Below, one piece after another: positions 1 through 8,983 of a stretch of 64,000 nt of DNA; position 1 is the first letter of the stretch; the number at the start of each line of letters is the position of its first letter. Under the pieces are notes generated by a model that was given only the letters and a program-made list of their open reading frames with translations, was not told where the DNA came from and did no database searches. A program made the translations under genes and the position numbers. Origin of the DNA: a bacterium (GTDB taxonomy: Bacteria > Bacillota > Bacilli > Lactobacillales > Streptococcaceae); NCBI GenBank assembly GCA_905221105.1, contig CAJNBW010000006.1, positions 1 to 64,000 on the forward strand, in the 5' to 3' direction.

Positions 1-2516
1 ACAAGGATATCGCCTTCTTTAACCTCAGCACCGATACGGATAATCCCCATTTCGTCAAGGTCTTTAAGGGCATCTTCTCCAACGTTTGGAATTTCACGAG
101 TAATTTCTTCAGGCCCAAGCTTTGTATCGCGCGTTTCTGATTCGTATTCTTCAAGGTGAACAGATGTATAGACATCGTCTTTCACCAAGCGTTCGCTCAT
201 GATAACGGCATCCTCGAAGTTGTAACCTTCCCAAGTCATGTAGGCAACGATTGGGTTTTGTCCAAGCGCCATTTCTCCATTTTCCATAGAAGGTCCGTCA
301 GCGATGAAATCGCCTTTTTCAACGACATCGCCAACTTTTACGAGAGTACGTTGGTTATAGGCAGTACCTGAGTTTGAACGACGGAATTTTTGGATGTGGT
401 AAACATCTAGCGAACCATCTTCACGGCGTACTTCTACCTTATCAGCATCTGCGTAAGTAACTTTACCATCATACTGAGCAATCACAGCCGCTCCAGAATC
501 GTGGGCTGCTTGGTACTCCATACCAGTACCAACGTAAGGTGCTTTAGGATTAATCAATGGCACAGCCTGACGTTGCATGTTGGCACCCATGAGGGCACGG
601 TTGGAGTCATCGTTTTCCAAGAAAGGAATACATGCTGTCGCAACGGCAACTACCTGTTTTGGTGATACGTCCATGTAGTCAACAACATTAGCTGGATACT
701 CTTGGTTGACCCCTTGGTGGCGTCCCATGACAACTTTCTCAGCAAATGTTCCATCTTCATTAAGACGTGAGTTGGCCTGTGCTACAGTAAATTCATCTTC
801 TTCATCGGCTGTCAACCAAACGATTTCGTTCGTAACAACACCTGTTTCACGGTCAACTTTACGGTATGGTGTTTGAACAAAACCATACTTGTTCAAGTGT
901 CCGTAAGATGACAAGTTATTGATCAAACCGATGTTAGGTCCTTCAGGTGTCTCGATTGGACACATACGGCCATAGTGAGTGTAGTGCACGTCACGTACTT
1001 CATATCCAGCACGATCACGTGTCAAACCACCAGGTCCTAAGGCTGACAAACGGCGTTTGTGAGACAACTCAGAAAGCGGGTTGTGTTGGTCCATGAACTG
1101 TGACAACTGTGAAGAACCAAAGAATTCTTTAACCGCAGCTGTTACAGGACGGATGTTAATAATTTGTTGTGGTGTCAAGACTTCGTTGTCCTGAACAGAC
1201 ATACGTTCACGGACATTACGTTCCATACGAGAAAGTCCAAGACGTACTTGGTTAGCAAGCAATTCCCCAACCGCACGGATACGACGGTTTCCAAGGTGGT
1301 CGATATCATCTACACGGCCAAGTCCCTCAGCCAAGTTGAGGAAGTAGCTCATCTCAGCAAGGATATCTGCAGGAGTAACGATACGAACCTTGTCATCTGG
1401 GTTAGCATTACCAATGATGGTTACAACACGATCTGGATCCGTTGGTGCAACAACCTTGAATTTTTGAAGAACAACAGGCTCAGTCACAACGGCTGCATCA
1501 TTTGGAATGTAGACAATCTTGTTCAAGTCGCCATCCAAATGGCTTTCAATGCTTTCAATCACGCTACGAGTCATGATTGTTCCAGCTTCTACCAAGATTT
1601 CTCCTGTTTCAGGATCTACCAATGGTTCCGCAATGGTTTGGTTGAGCAAACGTGTTTTAACATTGAGTTTTTTATTGATCTTGTAACGACCAACTGCTGC
1701 TAGGTCATAGCGACGTGGGTCAAAGAAGCGAGCCACAAGCAAGCTACGTGAGCTTTCAGCAGTCTTAGGTTCACCTGGACGAAGGCGTTCGTAAATTTCT
1801 TTCAAGGCTTCGTCTGTACGAGAGTCCATTGGGTTCTTGTGGATATCTTTTTCAACAGTGTTGCGAACCAATTCGCTATCACCAAAGATATCAAAGATTT
1901 CATCATCACCTGAGAAACCAAGGGCACGAACTAAGGTCGTAAATGGAATCTTACGAGTACGGTCGATACGAGTGTAGGCGATGTCTTTTGAGTCGCTTTC
2001 AAGTTCCAACCAAGCTCCACGGTTAGGGATAACAGTTGAACCATAGCCCACTTTACCGTTTTTATCAACTTTGTCGTTAAAGTAAACACCTGGTGAGCGG
2101 ACCAACTGAGATACGATAATACGTTCACCACCATTGATGATGAAAGTGCCCATTTCTGTCATGATTGGGAAATCACCAAAGAAAACTTCTTGGGTCTTAA
2201 TTTCGCCTGTCTCTTTATTAATCAAGCGGAAAGTTACAAAAATTGGTGCTGAGTAGCTAGCATCGTGAATACGAGCTTCTTCTAGCGTATATTTTGGTTC
2301 CTTGATTTCATATCCAACAAATTCCAACTCCATTGTGTCTGTGAAGTTTGAAATTGGCAATACATCTTCAAATACTTCCTTCAGACCGTGGTCTAGGAAT
2401 GCTTTGAATGAATCAGTTTGAATTTCAATCAAATTTGGTAAGTCAAGAACTTCTTTGATTCTTGAAAAACTACGACGGGTACGATGTTTCCCGTATTGAA
2501 CGTCATGTCCTGCCAA
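1..2516 (-). CDS. rpoB: RNA polymerase beta subunit, 5' part (runs off left edge)
   Basis: Beta subunit of DNA-dependent RNA polymerase, forming one half of the catalytic cleft. The window holds about the first 838 codons of a protein of roughly 1,200 residues; the 3' end lies beyond base 1. I start at TTG (2514-2516), which gives the family N-terminus [17 protein letters not shown] and has AAAGGAG 7 nt upstream. The rifampicin pocket is readable near 1030-1110 as [20 protein letters not shown], with no substitution I recognise as a resistance mutation (the Asp of MDQHN and the His of LSHKRR are intact). The gene has its own promoter and a long structured leader. rpoC would be expected to follow outside the window. 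Confidence 0.97.
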   Translation of the reverse strand, partial: MAGHDVQYGKHRTRRSFSRIKEVLDLPNLIEIQTDSFKAFLDHGLKEVFEDVLPISNFTDTMELEFVGYEIKEPKYTLEEARIHDASYSAPIFVTFRLINKETGEIKTQEVFFGDFPIMTEMGTFIINGGERIIVSQLVRSPGVYFNDKVDKNGKVGYGSTVIPNRGAWLELESDSKDIAYTRIDRTRKIPFTTLVRALGFSGDDEIFDIFGDSELVRNTVEKDIHKNPMDSRTDEALKEIYERLRPGEPKTAESSRSLLVARFFDPRRYDLAAVGRYKINKKLNVKTRLLNQTIAEPLVDPETGEILVEAGTIMTRSVIESIESHLDGDLNKIVYIPNDAAVVTEPVVLQKFKVVAPTDPDRVVTIIGNANPDDKVRIVTPADILAEMSYFLNLAEGLGRVDDIDHLGNRRIRAVGELLANQVRLGLSRMERNVRERMSVQDNEVLTPQQIINIRPVTAAVKEFFGSSQLSQFMDQHNPLSELSHKRRLSALGPGGLTRDRAGYEVRDVHYTHYGRMCPIETPEGPNIGLINNLSSYGHLNKYGFVQTPYRKVDRETGVVTNEIVWLTADEEDEFTVAQANSRLNEDGTFAEKVVMGRHQGVNQEYPANVVDYMDVSPKQVVAVATACIPFLENDDSNRALMGANMQRQAVPLINPKAPYVGTGMEYQAAHDSGAAVIAQYDGKVTYADADKVEVRREDGSLDVYHIQKFRRSNSGTAYNQRTLVKVGDVVEKGDFIADGPSMENGEMALGQNPIVAYMTWEGYNFEDAVIMSERLVKDDVYTSVHLEEYESETRDTKLGPEEITREIPNVGEDALKDLDEMGIIRIGAEVKEGDIL

Positions 2517-2764
2517 GATGATTCTCCTTTGTAAATAAGTTCCAAGCCTTGTCAATCAGGCTTTTCTAATCGTCATATGGTTTTAAAAACCCCTATCACC
2601 GTGTCCCTTGGGCGAATTTTCAGAATCTTTAAGTCTTTGTTACAAATGCTCAAAATCCTGAAAAAAAGCACAAAAAGAGCAGCTAAATCTGACTTTTTCA
2701 GAAGATTTAACTGCTGTGAGCCTTGTCTGGACAATATTTCAGACAAAACCTACGACAAATGATT
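2517..2764 (-). promoter_or_regulatory. Structured rpoB leader with terminator-like hairpin
   Basis: About 250 nt separate the rpoB promoter from its start. On the minus strand, arms 2703-2715 and 2678-2690 form a 13-bp stem with one G-U pair, followed by a T-rich run (2661-2675): the form of an intrinsic terminator or attenuator inside the leader. A second small hairpin (AAGCC/GGCTT) lies about 2534-2553, just before the ribosome binding site. Lactic acid bacteria carry a conserved leader motif called Lacto-rpoB at this place. I infer this is that element or a relative, but I did not align it to the family model. Confidence 0.6.
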
Positions 2765-2770
2765 ACTCAT

Positions 2771-2799
2771 ATTATACCCTATTTAGCTAGATTTTTCAA
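2771..2799 (-). promoter_or_regulatory. rpoB promoter
   Basis: On the minus strand TTGAAA (2794-2799), a 17-nt spacer and TATAAT (2771-2776): a near-consensus sigma-A promoter. Transcription should begin near 2764, giving the leader described above. Confidence 0.85.
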
Positions 2800-2939
2800 G
2801 GGATTCTGTAGATTTTTGGTAAATTTTTTCCTATAAAAATTGAATTCAACTATTGCTTTACGATGTTCATTTTCAGCCTAATTACCCAAAAAGAATATAG
2901 CAAATTACGGTTATCCTATTTTATCTTAGCCCATTTTTC

Positions 2940-2968
2940 TTGACTTTACTTGGTTTTTCTTTTAATAT
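2940..2968 (+). promoter_or_regulatory. Promoter of the Mga-like gene
   Basis: TTGACT (2940-2945), 17-nt spacer, TAATAT (2963-2968), about 30 nt before the start codon. It is divergent from the rpoB promoter, and the roughly 140 bp between the two holds AT-rich sequence with no further feature I can name. Confidence 0.65.
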
Positions 2969-2997
2969 ATATGTATAAATATATAAGGGGGTTTATT

Positions 2998-4476
2998 ATG
3001 GATATTTTGCTTTCTGAAACAGAACTGAATTTGCTAATGTTACTGGAAGAACTAACCAAACACCAGGATTGGATACAAGATTCATCTTTGTCAGAAAATC
3101 TGAATCTGTCAGCAGAAGAATTGCAAGAACACCTTTTTAAACTTGAGCAATTATTTCCTAACCTCCTTATTCGATCAACAAAAGAAGGTATTCAGTTGCG
3201 GTTTGAAGACCGAAACGCTTTAGACCCTAAAATTGCTATCTTTGAACAATCCCCAACTTATTCTTTTTTGAACCAACTTTTTTTCAAAGGGGGACAATCA
3301 CTTGACCAAATATGTCAGGCACTTTCAGCTAATCCAGAGCAGATTAAGGAAATCATCAGTCGTCTAAATATCCTCCTTCCTCAACACTATAATATCAGCA
3401 TCCAACCTTCCCTTTTGAACATGATGGGGACAGAAGAAGATATTCGCGCCTTTTATCTGGACTACTTTAGCCAAAGTTACAGCTTTCTTGATTGGCCCTT
3501 CTCTTCTATTTCTGAAGAGTGTCTGACTGACTTGATTCAGTTATTTTTGAACGCCCAACAAGTTTCACTCAACCTCAACAGTCTACGGCAGATTAAATAT
3601 ACCCTAGCTATCAATCTGGAGCGTTTTAAGAGGAAACACTTTATTGAAAATCCCACTCCCCTTTTAACCAGCCACTACAGCTCCCTCATGCAAATTCCGC
3701 AGTTTGTACAAGAGATCAAAAAGCTGGCTAAAAAACTCCATTTTGAACCTACAAAGGAAACACTGGAGCAGCTATTTTCAACCCCAGTAAAGTCTCCTCA
3801 AATCACAAACAAGCCTAGTAATGGAGCTTTAGGAGACATTCATCAGATTCAAAAATCCTACCGTTTATTGAGTCAAATCTTAGAAGAGTTAGCTAAAGAA
3901 TTTCACCTACAGATTGAAAATCGCGAAGAATTGATTTGGCTCCTCCACTACACTGCCCAATCTGATTTCCTCCACCCACTTAGCAACAAATCTCTTGAAA
4001 AGCAAAAGTCTCTGCTTTTAACCAATTACCAAAAAGAATTTCCTAAACTATTGGACGCAAGTCAAAGGAAGTTTCAGGCTTATCTAGCTGAAATTGGTTT
4101 AGAAAGTCACCCGAGTAAACTACAAGAGCTAGTTTATGCCTTTTCTATCCAAGGACAACGCATTTTAGTCCAATTACTTCAAAAACTTCCCAAAATTCGT
4201 GTTTTGGTCATTAGTCATCTAGATAGTGAGCACGCACAAAACCTAATTGACACCCTTTCCCACTACGGTAACAATCTCTATCTATTTGACCCTTGGGAAA
4301 AATCCAGTATCTCTTCCTCGATTTTCAATCAAATTCCGCACGATATTGTGATCACCACCTTCCCTGTTTCTAACTGTCCGAAACCCATTATTTGTAGTCG
4401 GAATCTTTCTACTGCAGAACTATTTCACCACCTCCACCTTTTGGGTTCACAAATTCATAAAGAAAGACTAGCTTAG
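2998..4476 (+). CDS. Mga/PRD-type transcriptional regulator
   Basis: A 492-residue regulator of the Mga (stand-alone virulence/metabolism activator) family. Start ATG at 2998 follows AAGGGGG by 7 nt and begins MDILLSETELNLLMLL; a longer reading frame to 2950 lacks a good ribosome binding site. Residues ~10-60 and ~90-130 look like the paired helix-turn-helix domains. The middle is helical and resembles a PRD-like segment. The C-terminus (from about IRVLVISHLDSEHAQ) has the beta-alpha pattern of an EIIB-like domain, as in Mga and AtxA, whose activity can respond to PTS phosphorylation. The gene sits immediately before the surface pullulanase in the same direction but has its own terminator, so a local regulatory role on that gene is plausible but inferred. 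The target is unknown. Confidence 0.75.
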   Translation: MDILLSETELNLLMLLEELTKHQDWIQDSSLSENLNLSAEELQEHLFKLEQLFPNLLIRSTKEGIQLRFEDRNALDPKIAIFEQSPTYSFLNQLFFKGGQSLDQICQALSANPEQIKEIISRLNILLPQHYNISIQPSLLNMMGTEEDIRAFYLDYFSQSYSFLDWPFSSISEECLTDLIQLFLNAQQVSLNLNSLRQIKYTLAINLERFKRKHFIENPTPLLTSHYSSLMQIPQFVQEIKKLAKKLHFEPTKETLEQLFSTPVKSPQITNKPSNGALGDIHQIQKSYRLLSQILEELAKEFHLQIENREELIWLLHYTAQSDFLHPLSNKSLEKQKSLLLTNYQKEFPKLLDASQRKFQAYLAEIGLESHPSKLQELVYAFSIQGQRILVQLLQKLPKIRVLVISHLDSEHAQNLIDTLSHYGNNLYLFDPWEKSSISSSIFNQIPHDIVITTFPVSNCPKPIICSRNLSTAELFHHLHLLGSQIHKERLA

Positions 4477-4509
4477 TCGTAACAGAAAACCTGTTGCGAT
4501 TTTTCTTTT
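4477..4509 (+). terminator. Terminator of the Mga-like gene
   Basis: Stem arms 4477-4485 and 4491-4499 (9 bp, one G-U) with a 5-nt loop, then TTTTTCTTTT. It separates the regulator from the pullulanase. Confidence 0.8.
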
Positions 4510-4521
4510 AGTTCAATTTCA

Positions 4522-4559
4522 AGAAAACGCTTGCATATTGTTTTACTACATGCTATACT
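4522..4559 (+). promoter_or_regulatory. Pullulanase promoter with CcpA cre site
   Basis: TTGCAT (4531-4536), 17-nt spacer, TATACT (4554-4559). A cre-like sequence AGAAAACGCTTGCA (4522-4535) matches the TGNAANCGNWNNCA consensus with one mismatch and overlaps the -35 box. That position suits CcpA repression when preferred sugars are present, as expected for a glycogen/pullulan-degrading enzyme. Confidence 0.75.
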
Positions 4560-4590
4560 GATATAGAAATTTATTGATTGGAGAATCATT

Positions 4591-7500
4591 ATGAGAAAAA
4601 CACCAGCTCAAACTGAGAAAAAAATGGTTTACAGCATCCGTTCCCTCAAAAATGGAACTGGTTCTGTCCTTATCGGAGCAAGTCTTGTCCTACTTGCCAT
4701 GGCTACACCAACTATCTCAGCCAACGAAAATACACCAACCACTAACGCAAGTAATAGTGAAACTACTACTGCCCTTACTCAACCTCTTACTGATGCAACA
4801 AACATCGCTGGCAAGAACGAAAGCGATTTTTCTTCAACTGACAATGCAAACGCTTCCCTAGAGAAAAAAGAAGAAAAACCTGCAACAGAGCCAACAACTC
4901 CTGCTGCAAGCCCAACTGATCCAGCACCACAAACTGGGCAAGATCGTTCAAGTGAGCCGACTACTTCTACTAGTCCATCAACGACTGAAACTAAGGCAGA
5001 AGAGTCCATCGAAGACAACTACTTCCGTATCCACGTCAAAAAACTTCCTGAAGAAAACAAGGATGCTCAAGGACTATGGACTTGGGACGATGTTGAAAAA
5101 CCTTCTGAAAACTGGCCTAACGGAGCCCTGTCCTTTAAGGATGCCAAAAAAGATGACTACGGCTACTACCTAGATGTCAAATTAAAGGGAGAACAAGCCA
5201 AGAAAATTAGTTTCCTCATCAACAATACAGCTGGAAAAAATCTGACCGGCGATAAATCGGTAGAAAAACTGGCACCAAAGATGAATGAGGCTTGGTTGGA
5301 CCAAGATCACAAGGTTTTCTCTTACGAGCCACAACCTGCAGGAACTGTTCGCGTCAACTACTACCGTACAGATGGCAACTATGACAAGAAATCTCTCTGG
5401 TACTGGGGAGATGTGAAAAATCCAAGTAGCGCTCAATGGCCTGACGGAACAGACTTTACGGCTACAGGCAAATATGGTCGCTATATCGATATTCCTCTTA
5501 AGGATGCCGCTAAAGAATTTGGATTTTTGTTACTAGATGAGAGCAAAAAAGGAGACGACGTGAAAATCCGTAAAGAAGATTACAAATTTACAGATTTGAA
5601 AAATCATAGCCAAATTTTCCTAAAAGACGATGACGAATCGATTTACACAAATCCATACTATGTCCATGATATCCGTATGACAGGTGCTCAACACGTAGGA
5701 ACTTCTAGCATTGAAAGTAGTTTTTCAACACTGGTCGGTGCCAAAAAAGAAGATATTCTCAAGCACTCCAACATCACTAATCACCTAGGAAACAAAGTAA
5801 CTATCACAGATGTTGCAATCGATGAAGCTGGTAAGAAAGTGACTTACAGCGGAGATTTCTCTGACACAAAACATCCATATACTGTTAGCTACAATTCCGA
5901 CCAATTCACTACCAAAACAAGCTGGCGCCTTAAAGATGAAACATACAGCTATGATGGCAAACTTGGAGCTGACCTAAAAGAAGAAGGAAAACAGGTTGAT
6001 TTGACCCTTTGGTCACCAAGTGCTGATAAGGTTTCTGTTGTTGTCTACGACAAAAATGACCCTGAAAAAGTGGTCGGAACTGTCGCTCTTGAAAAAGGGG
6101 AAAGAGGAACTTGGAAACAAACTCTAGATAGCACAAACAAACTAGGAATCACAGATTTCACTGGATACTATTATCAATACCAAATCGAGCGTCAGGGTAA
6201 AACTGTTCTTGCACTCGATCCTTACGCTAAATCTCTCGCTGCTTGGAATAGTGACGATGCTAAGATCGATGATGCCCATAAAGTGGCTAAAGCTGCCTTT
6301 GTAGATCCAGCCAAACTAGGACCTCAAGACTTGACTTATGGTAAAATTCATAACTTCAAGACTCGTGAAGATGCCGTAATCTATGAAGCTCATGTGCGTG
6401 ACTTCACTTCAGATCCTGCCATTGCAAAAGACTTGACCAAACCATTTGGTACTTTTGAAGCCTTTATCGAAAAACTAGACTATCTCAAAGACTTGGGTGT
6501 AACCCACATCCAGCTCCTTCCAGTCTTGTCTTACTACTTTGTCAATGAATTGAAAAATCATGAACGCTTGTCTGACTATGCTTCAAGCAACAGCAACTAC
6601 AACTGGGGTTATGACCCTCAAAACTACTTCTCCTTGACTGGTATGTACTCAAGCGATCCTAAGAATCCAGAGAAACGAATCGCAGAATTTAAAAACCTCA
6701 TCAACGAAATCCACAAACGTGGCATGGGAGCTATCCTAGATGTCGTTTATAACCACACAGCCAAAGTCGATATCTTTGAAGACCTAGAGCCAAATTACTA
6801 CCACTTTATGGATGCTGATGGCACACCTCGAACTAGCTTTGGTGGTGGACGTTTGGGGACAACTCACCATATGACCAAACGTCTCCTAGTTGACTCTATC
6901 AAATATCTGGTTGATACTTACAAAGTGGATGGATTCCGCTTCGATATGATGGGAGACCATGATGCGGCTTCTATCGAAGAAGCTTACAAGGCTGCACGCG
7001 CCCTCAATCCAAATCTTATCATGCTTGGTGAAGGTTGGAGAACCTATGCTGGTGATGAAAATATGCCTACTAGAGCTGCTGACCAAGATTGGATGAAACA
7101 TACCGATACTGTCGCAGTCTTCTCAGACGACATCCGTAACAACCTTAAATCAGGATATCCAAACGAAGGTCAACCTGCCTTTATCACAGGTGGCAAGCGT
7201 GATGTCAACACCATCTTCAAAAATCTGATTGCTCAACCAACCAACTTTGAAGCTGACAGCCCTGGAGATGTCATCCAATACATCGCAGCCCATGATAACT
7301 TGACCCTCTTTGACATCATCGCCCAGTCTATCAAAAAAGACCCAAGCAAAGCTGAGAACTATGCTGAAATCCATCGTCGTTTACGACTTGGAAACCTCAT
7401 GGTCTTGACAGCTCAAGGAACTCCATTTATCCACTCTGGTCAGGAATACGGACGTACAAAACAATTCCGTGACCCAGCCTACAAGACTCCAGTCGCAGAG

Positions 7501-8736
7501 GATAAGGTTCCAAACAAATCTCACTTGTTGCGTGATAAGGACGGCAATCCATTCGACTATCCTTACTTCATCCATGACTCTTACGACTCTAGCGATGCCA
7601 TCAACAAGTTTGACTGGACTAAGGCTACAGATGGCAAAGCTTATCCTGAAAATGTCAAGAGTCGTGACTATATGAAAGGTTTGATTGCCCTTCGTCAATC
7701 TACAGATGCCTTCCGACTTAAGAGTCTTCAAGATATCAAAGACCGTGTCCACCTCATCACTGTCCCAGGCCAAAATGGTGTGGAAAAAGAAGATGTAGTG
7801 ATTGGCTACCAAATCACTGCTCCAAATGGAGATATCTACGCAGTCTTTGTCAATGCGGACGAAAAAGCTCGCGAATTTAACTTAGGAACCGCCTTTGCCC
7901 ACCTCAGAAATGCTGAAGTTTTAGCAGATGAAAACCAAGCAGGACCAGTCGGAATTGCCAACCCTCAAGGGCTGGAATGGACTGAAAAAGGCTTGAAATT
8001 AAATGCCCTTACAGCTACTGTTCTTAGAATCTCTCAAGGCGGTGCCATCGTTGCCCCAGCTGTGGAAGAAAAACCAGCATTTGATCTTTCTAGCTTAAAA
8101 CAAGAGCACGGTCAAGACAATGTTCCAAACCGAGTCGTCAAACCGGAACATCAAGAATCAGCTCCAGAAGCTAGACCTGATTCTACTAAACCAAATGCAA
8201 AAGTAGCGGATGCAGATCATAAACCTAGCCAAGCTACAACTGATTCACAAGCTGAAAAACCACATAAGGACAATAATAGTCAATCACTTCCATCTACATC
8301 TACACAAACTATTGTCACTTCCTATACCCCAACTTATACAAATAAAAAACCAGAAACTCCAAATCAGACAACTAAAACTAGTTGGAAACAAGAAAATGGC
8401 ATCTGGTATTTCTATAAAGCAGACGGTTCTCTAGCTACTGGTTGGGTCAAAGATGGAGATACTTGGTATTATCTAAAAGATGATGGCTCTATGGTAACTG
8501 GTTGGGTCAAAGATGGCAATGTTTGGTACTTCCTAAATAGTAACGGCTCTATGTCAACTGGATGGGTCAAAGATGGAGATACTTGGTACTATCTAGATCC
8601 ATCAGGAGCTATGAAAGAAAATCAATGGTTTGAAGTTTCTGGCAAATGGTACTATGTTGATTCATCAGGTAAACTTGCCGTTAATACAAGAGTTGAAGGC
8701 TATTTGGTCAATGAAAACGGTGAATGGGTTAGCTAA
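4591..8736 (+). CDS. spuA: Surface pullulanase (SpuA-like, GH13) with choline-binding C-terminus
   Basis: Secreted type I pullulanase that cleaves alpha-1,6 branches of glycogen/starch-like glucans; 1,381 residues. Order seen: YSIRK-type signal peptide (YSIRSLKNGTGSVLIGASL, ~15-45); Ser/Thr/Pro/Glu-rich spacer to ~140; two glucan-binding CBM41 modules (~141-245 and ~251-345); a linker domain; the GH13 catalytic barrel with DVVYNH (717-722), nucleophile Asp785 in GFRFD, acid/base Glu814 in LGEGW, and His901-Asp902 in AAHDN; a Pro/Ser/Thr-rich linker; then about six choline-binding repeats from Trp1265 to the end (GWVKDGDTWYYL type). Pneumococcal SpuA is, to my knowledge, anchored by a C-terminal LPXTG signal. 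Here the open frame ends in choline-binding repeats instead, and a broken sorting signal lies downstream. Anchoring to wall choline rather than by sortase is inferred. Confidence 0.93.
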   Translation: MRKTPAQTEKKMVYSIRSLKNGTGSVLIGASLVLLAMATPTISANENTPTTNASNSETTTALTQPLTDATNIAGKNESDFSSTDNANASLEKKEEKPATEPTTPAASPTDPAPQTGQDRSSEPTTSTSPSTTETKAEESIEDNYFRIHVKKLPEENKDAQGLWTWDDVEKPSENWPNGALSFKDAKKDDYGYYLDVKLKGEQAKKISFLINNTAGKNLTGDKSVEKLAPKMNEAWLDQDHKVFSYEPQPAGTVRVNYYRTDGNYDKKSLWYWGDVKNPSSAQWPDGTDFTATGKYGRYIDIPLKDAAKEFGFLLLDESKKGDDVKIRKEDYKFTDLKNHSQIFLKDDDESIYTNPYYVHDIRMTGAQHVGTSSIESSFSTLVGAKKEDILKHSNITNHLGNKVTITDVAIDEAGKKVTYSGDFSDTKHPYTVSYNSDQFTTKTSWRLKDETYSYDGKLGADLKEEGKQVDLTLWSPSADKVSVVVYDKNDPEKVVGTVALEKGERGTWKQTLDSTNKLGITDFTGYYYQYQIERQGKTVLALDPYAKSLAAWNSDDAKIDDAHKVAKAAFVDPAKLGPQDLTYGKIHNFKTREDAVIYEAHVRDFTSDPAIAKDLTKPFGTFEAFIEKLDYLKDLGVTHIQLLPVLSYYFVNELKNHERLSDYASSNSNYNWGYDPQNYFSLTGMYSSDPKNPEKRIAEFKNLINEIHKRGMGAILDVVYNHTAKVDIFEDLEPNYYHFMDADGTPRTSFGGGRLGTTHHMTKRLLVDSIKYLVDTYKVDGFRFDMMGDHDAASIEEAYKAARALNPNLIMLGEGWRTYAGDENMPTRAADQDWMKHTDTVAVFSDDIRNNLKSGYPNEGQPAFITGGKRDVNTIFKNLIAQPTNFEADSPGDVIQYIAAHDNLTLFDIIAQSIKKDPSKAENYAEIHRRLRLGNLMVLTAQGTPFIHSGQEYGRTKQFRDPAYKTPVAEDKVPNKSHLLRDKDGNPFDYPYFIHDSYDSSDAINKFDWTKATDGKAYPENVKSRDYMKGLIALRQSTDAFRLKSLQDIKDRVHLITVPGQNGVEKEDVVIGYQITAPNGDIYAVFVNADEKAREFNLGTAFAHLRNAEVLADENQAGPVGIANPQGLEWTEKGLKLNALTATVLRISQGGAIVAPAVEEKPAFDLSSLKQEHGQDNVPNRVVKPEHQESAPEARPDSTKPNAKVADADHKPSQATTDSQAEKPHKDNNSQSLPSTSTQTIVTSYTPTYTNKKPETPNQTTKTSWKQENGIWYFYKADGSLATGWVKDGDTWYYLKDDGSMVTGWVKDGNVWYFLNSNGSMSTGWVKDGDTWYYLDPSGAMKENQWFEVSGKWYYVDSSGKLAVNTRVEGYLVNENGEWVS

Positions 8737-8778
8737 AATTGCTACTATATAACCTTTGCATAGCTAGATATAACTAAT

Positions 8779-8888
8779 CTAAATACAGGAAGCTCAACGA
8801 GCACAAACTCCTGTTTGCAGGAATCAGCCTCCTTGCGCTCCTAGGTCTCGGGTTCTTGCTAAAAAAACAAAAAAGAAAACTAAACTAG
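8779..8888 (+). pseudogene. Vestigial LPXTG sorting signal, frameshifted
   Basis: Starting 42 nt after the pullulanase stop, one frame reads LNTGSS (from 8779). A second frame, offset by a single missing base, reads EHKLLFAG followed by a hydrophobic stretch and KKQKRKLN, then TAG (8799-8888). This is the pattern of a Gram-positive sortase signal: an LPxTG-like motif, a membrane segment and a positive tail. It closely resembles the C-terminus of LPXTG pullulanases. It is not translated with the upstream gene and has lost both the Pro of LPNTG and the frame. Confidence 0.8.
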
Positions 8889-8901
8889 CCCTCCTATAGA
8901 A

Positions 8902-8938
8902 CAATCCCCCAAGTCTTGACGCTCGGGGGATTGATTTT
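8902..8938 (+). terminator. Terminator downstream of the pullulanase
   Basis: Perfect 9-bp stem CAATCCCCC (8902-8910) / GGGGGATTG (8925-8933) followed by ATTTTT. It lies between the convergent pullulanase and glmS genes. Confidence 0.88.
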
Positions 8939-8983
8939 TGTACAATATTTATCGTCATAATAAACTTGGGTAGTTTTTTTAGA

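Noticed and set aside
2577-2762. Plus-strand open frame of 61 codons upstream of rpoB
   Set aside because: It lies antisense to the rpoB leader hairpins, has no ribosome binding site and resembles no protein I know.
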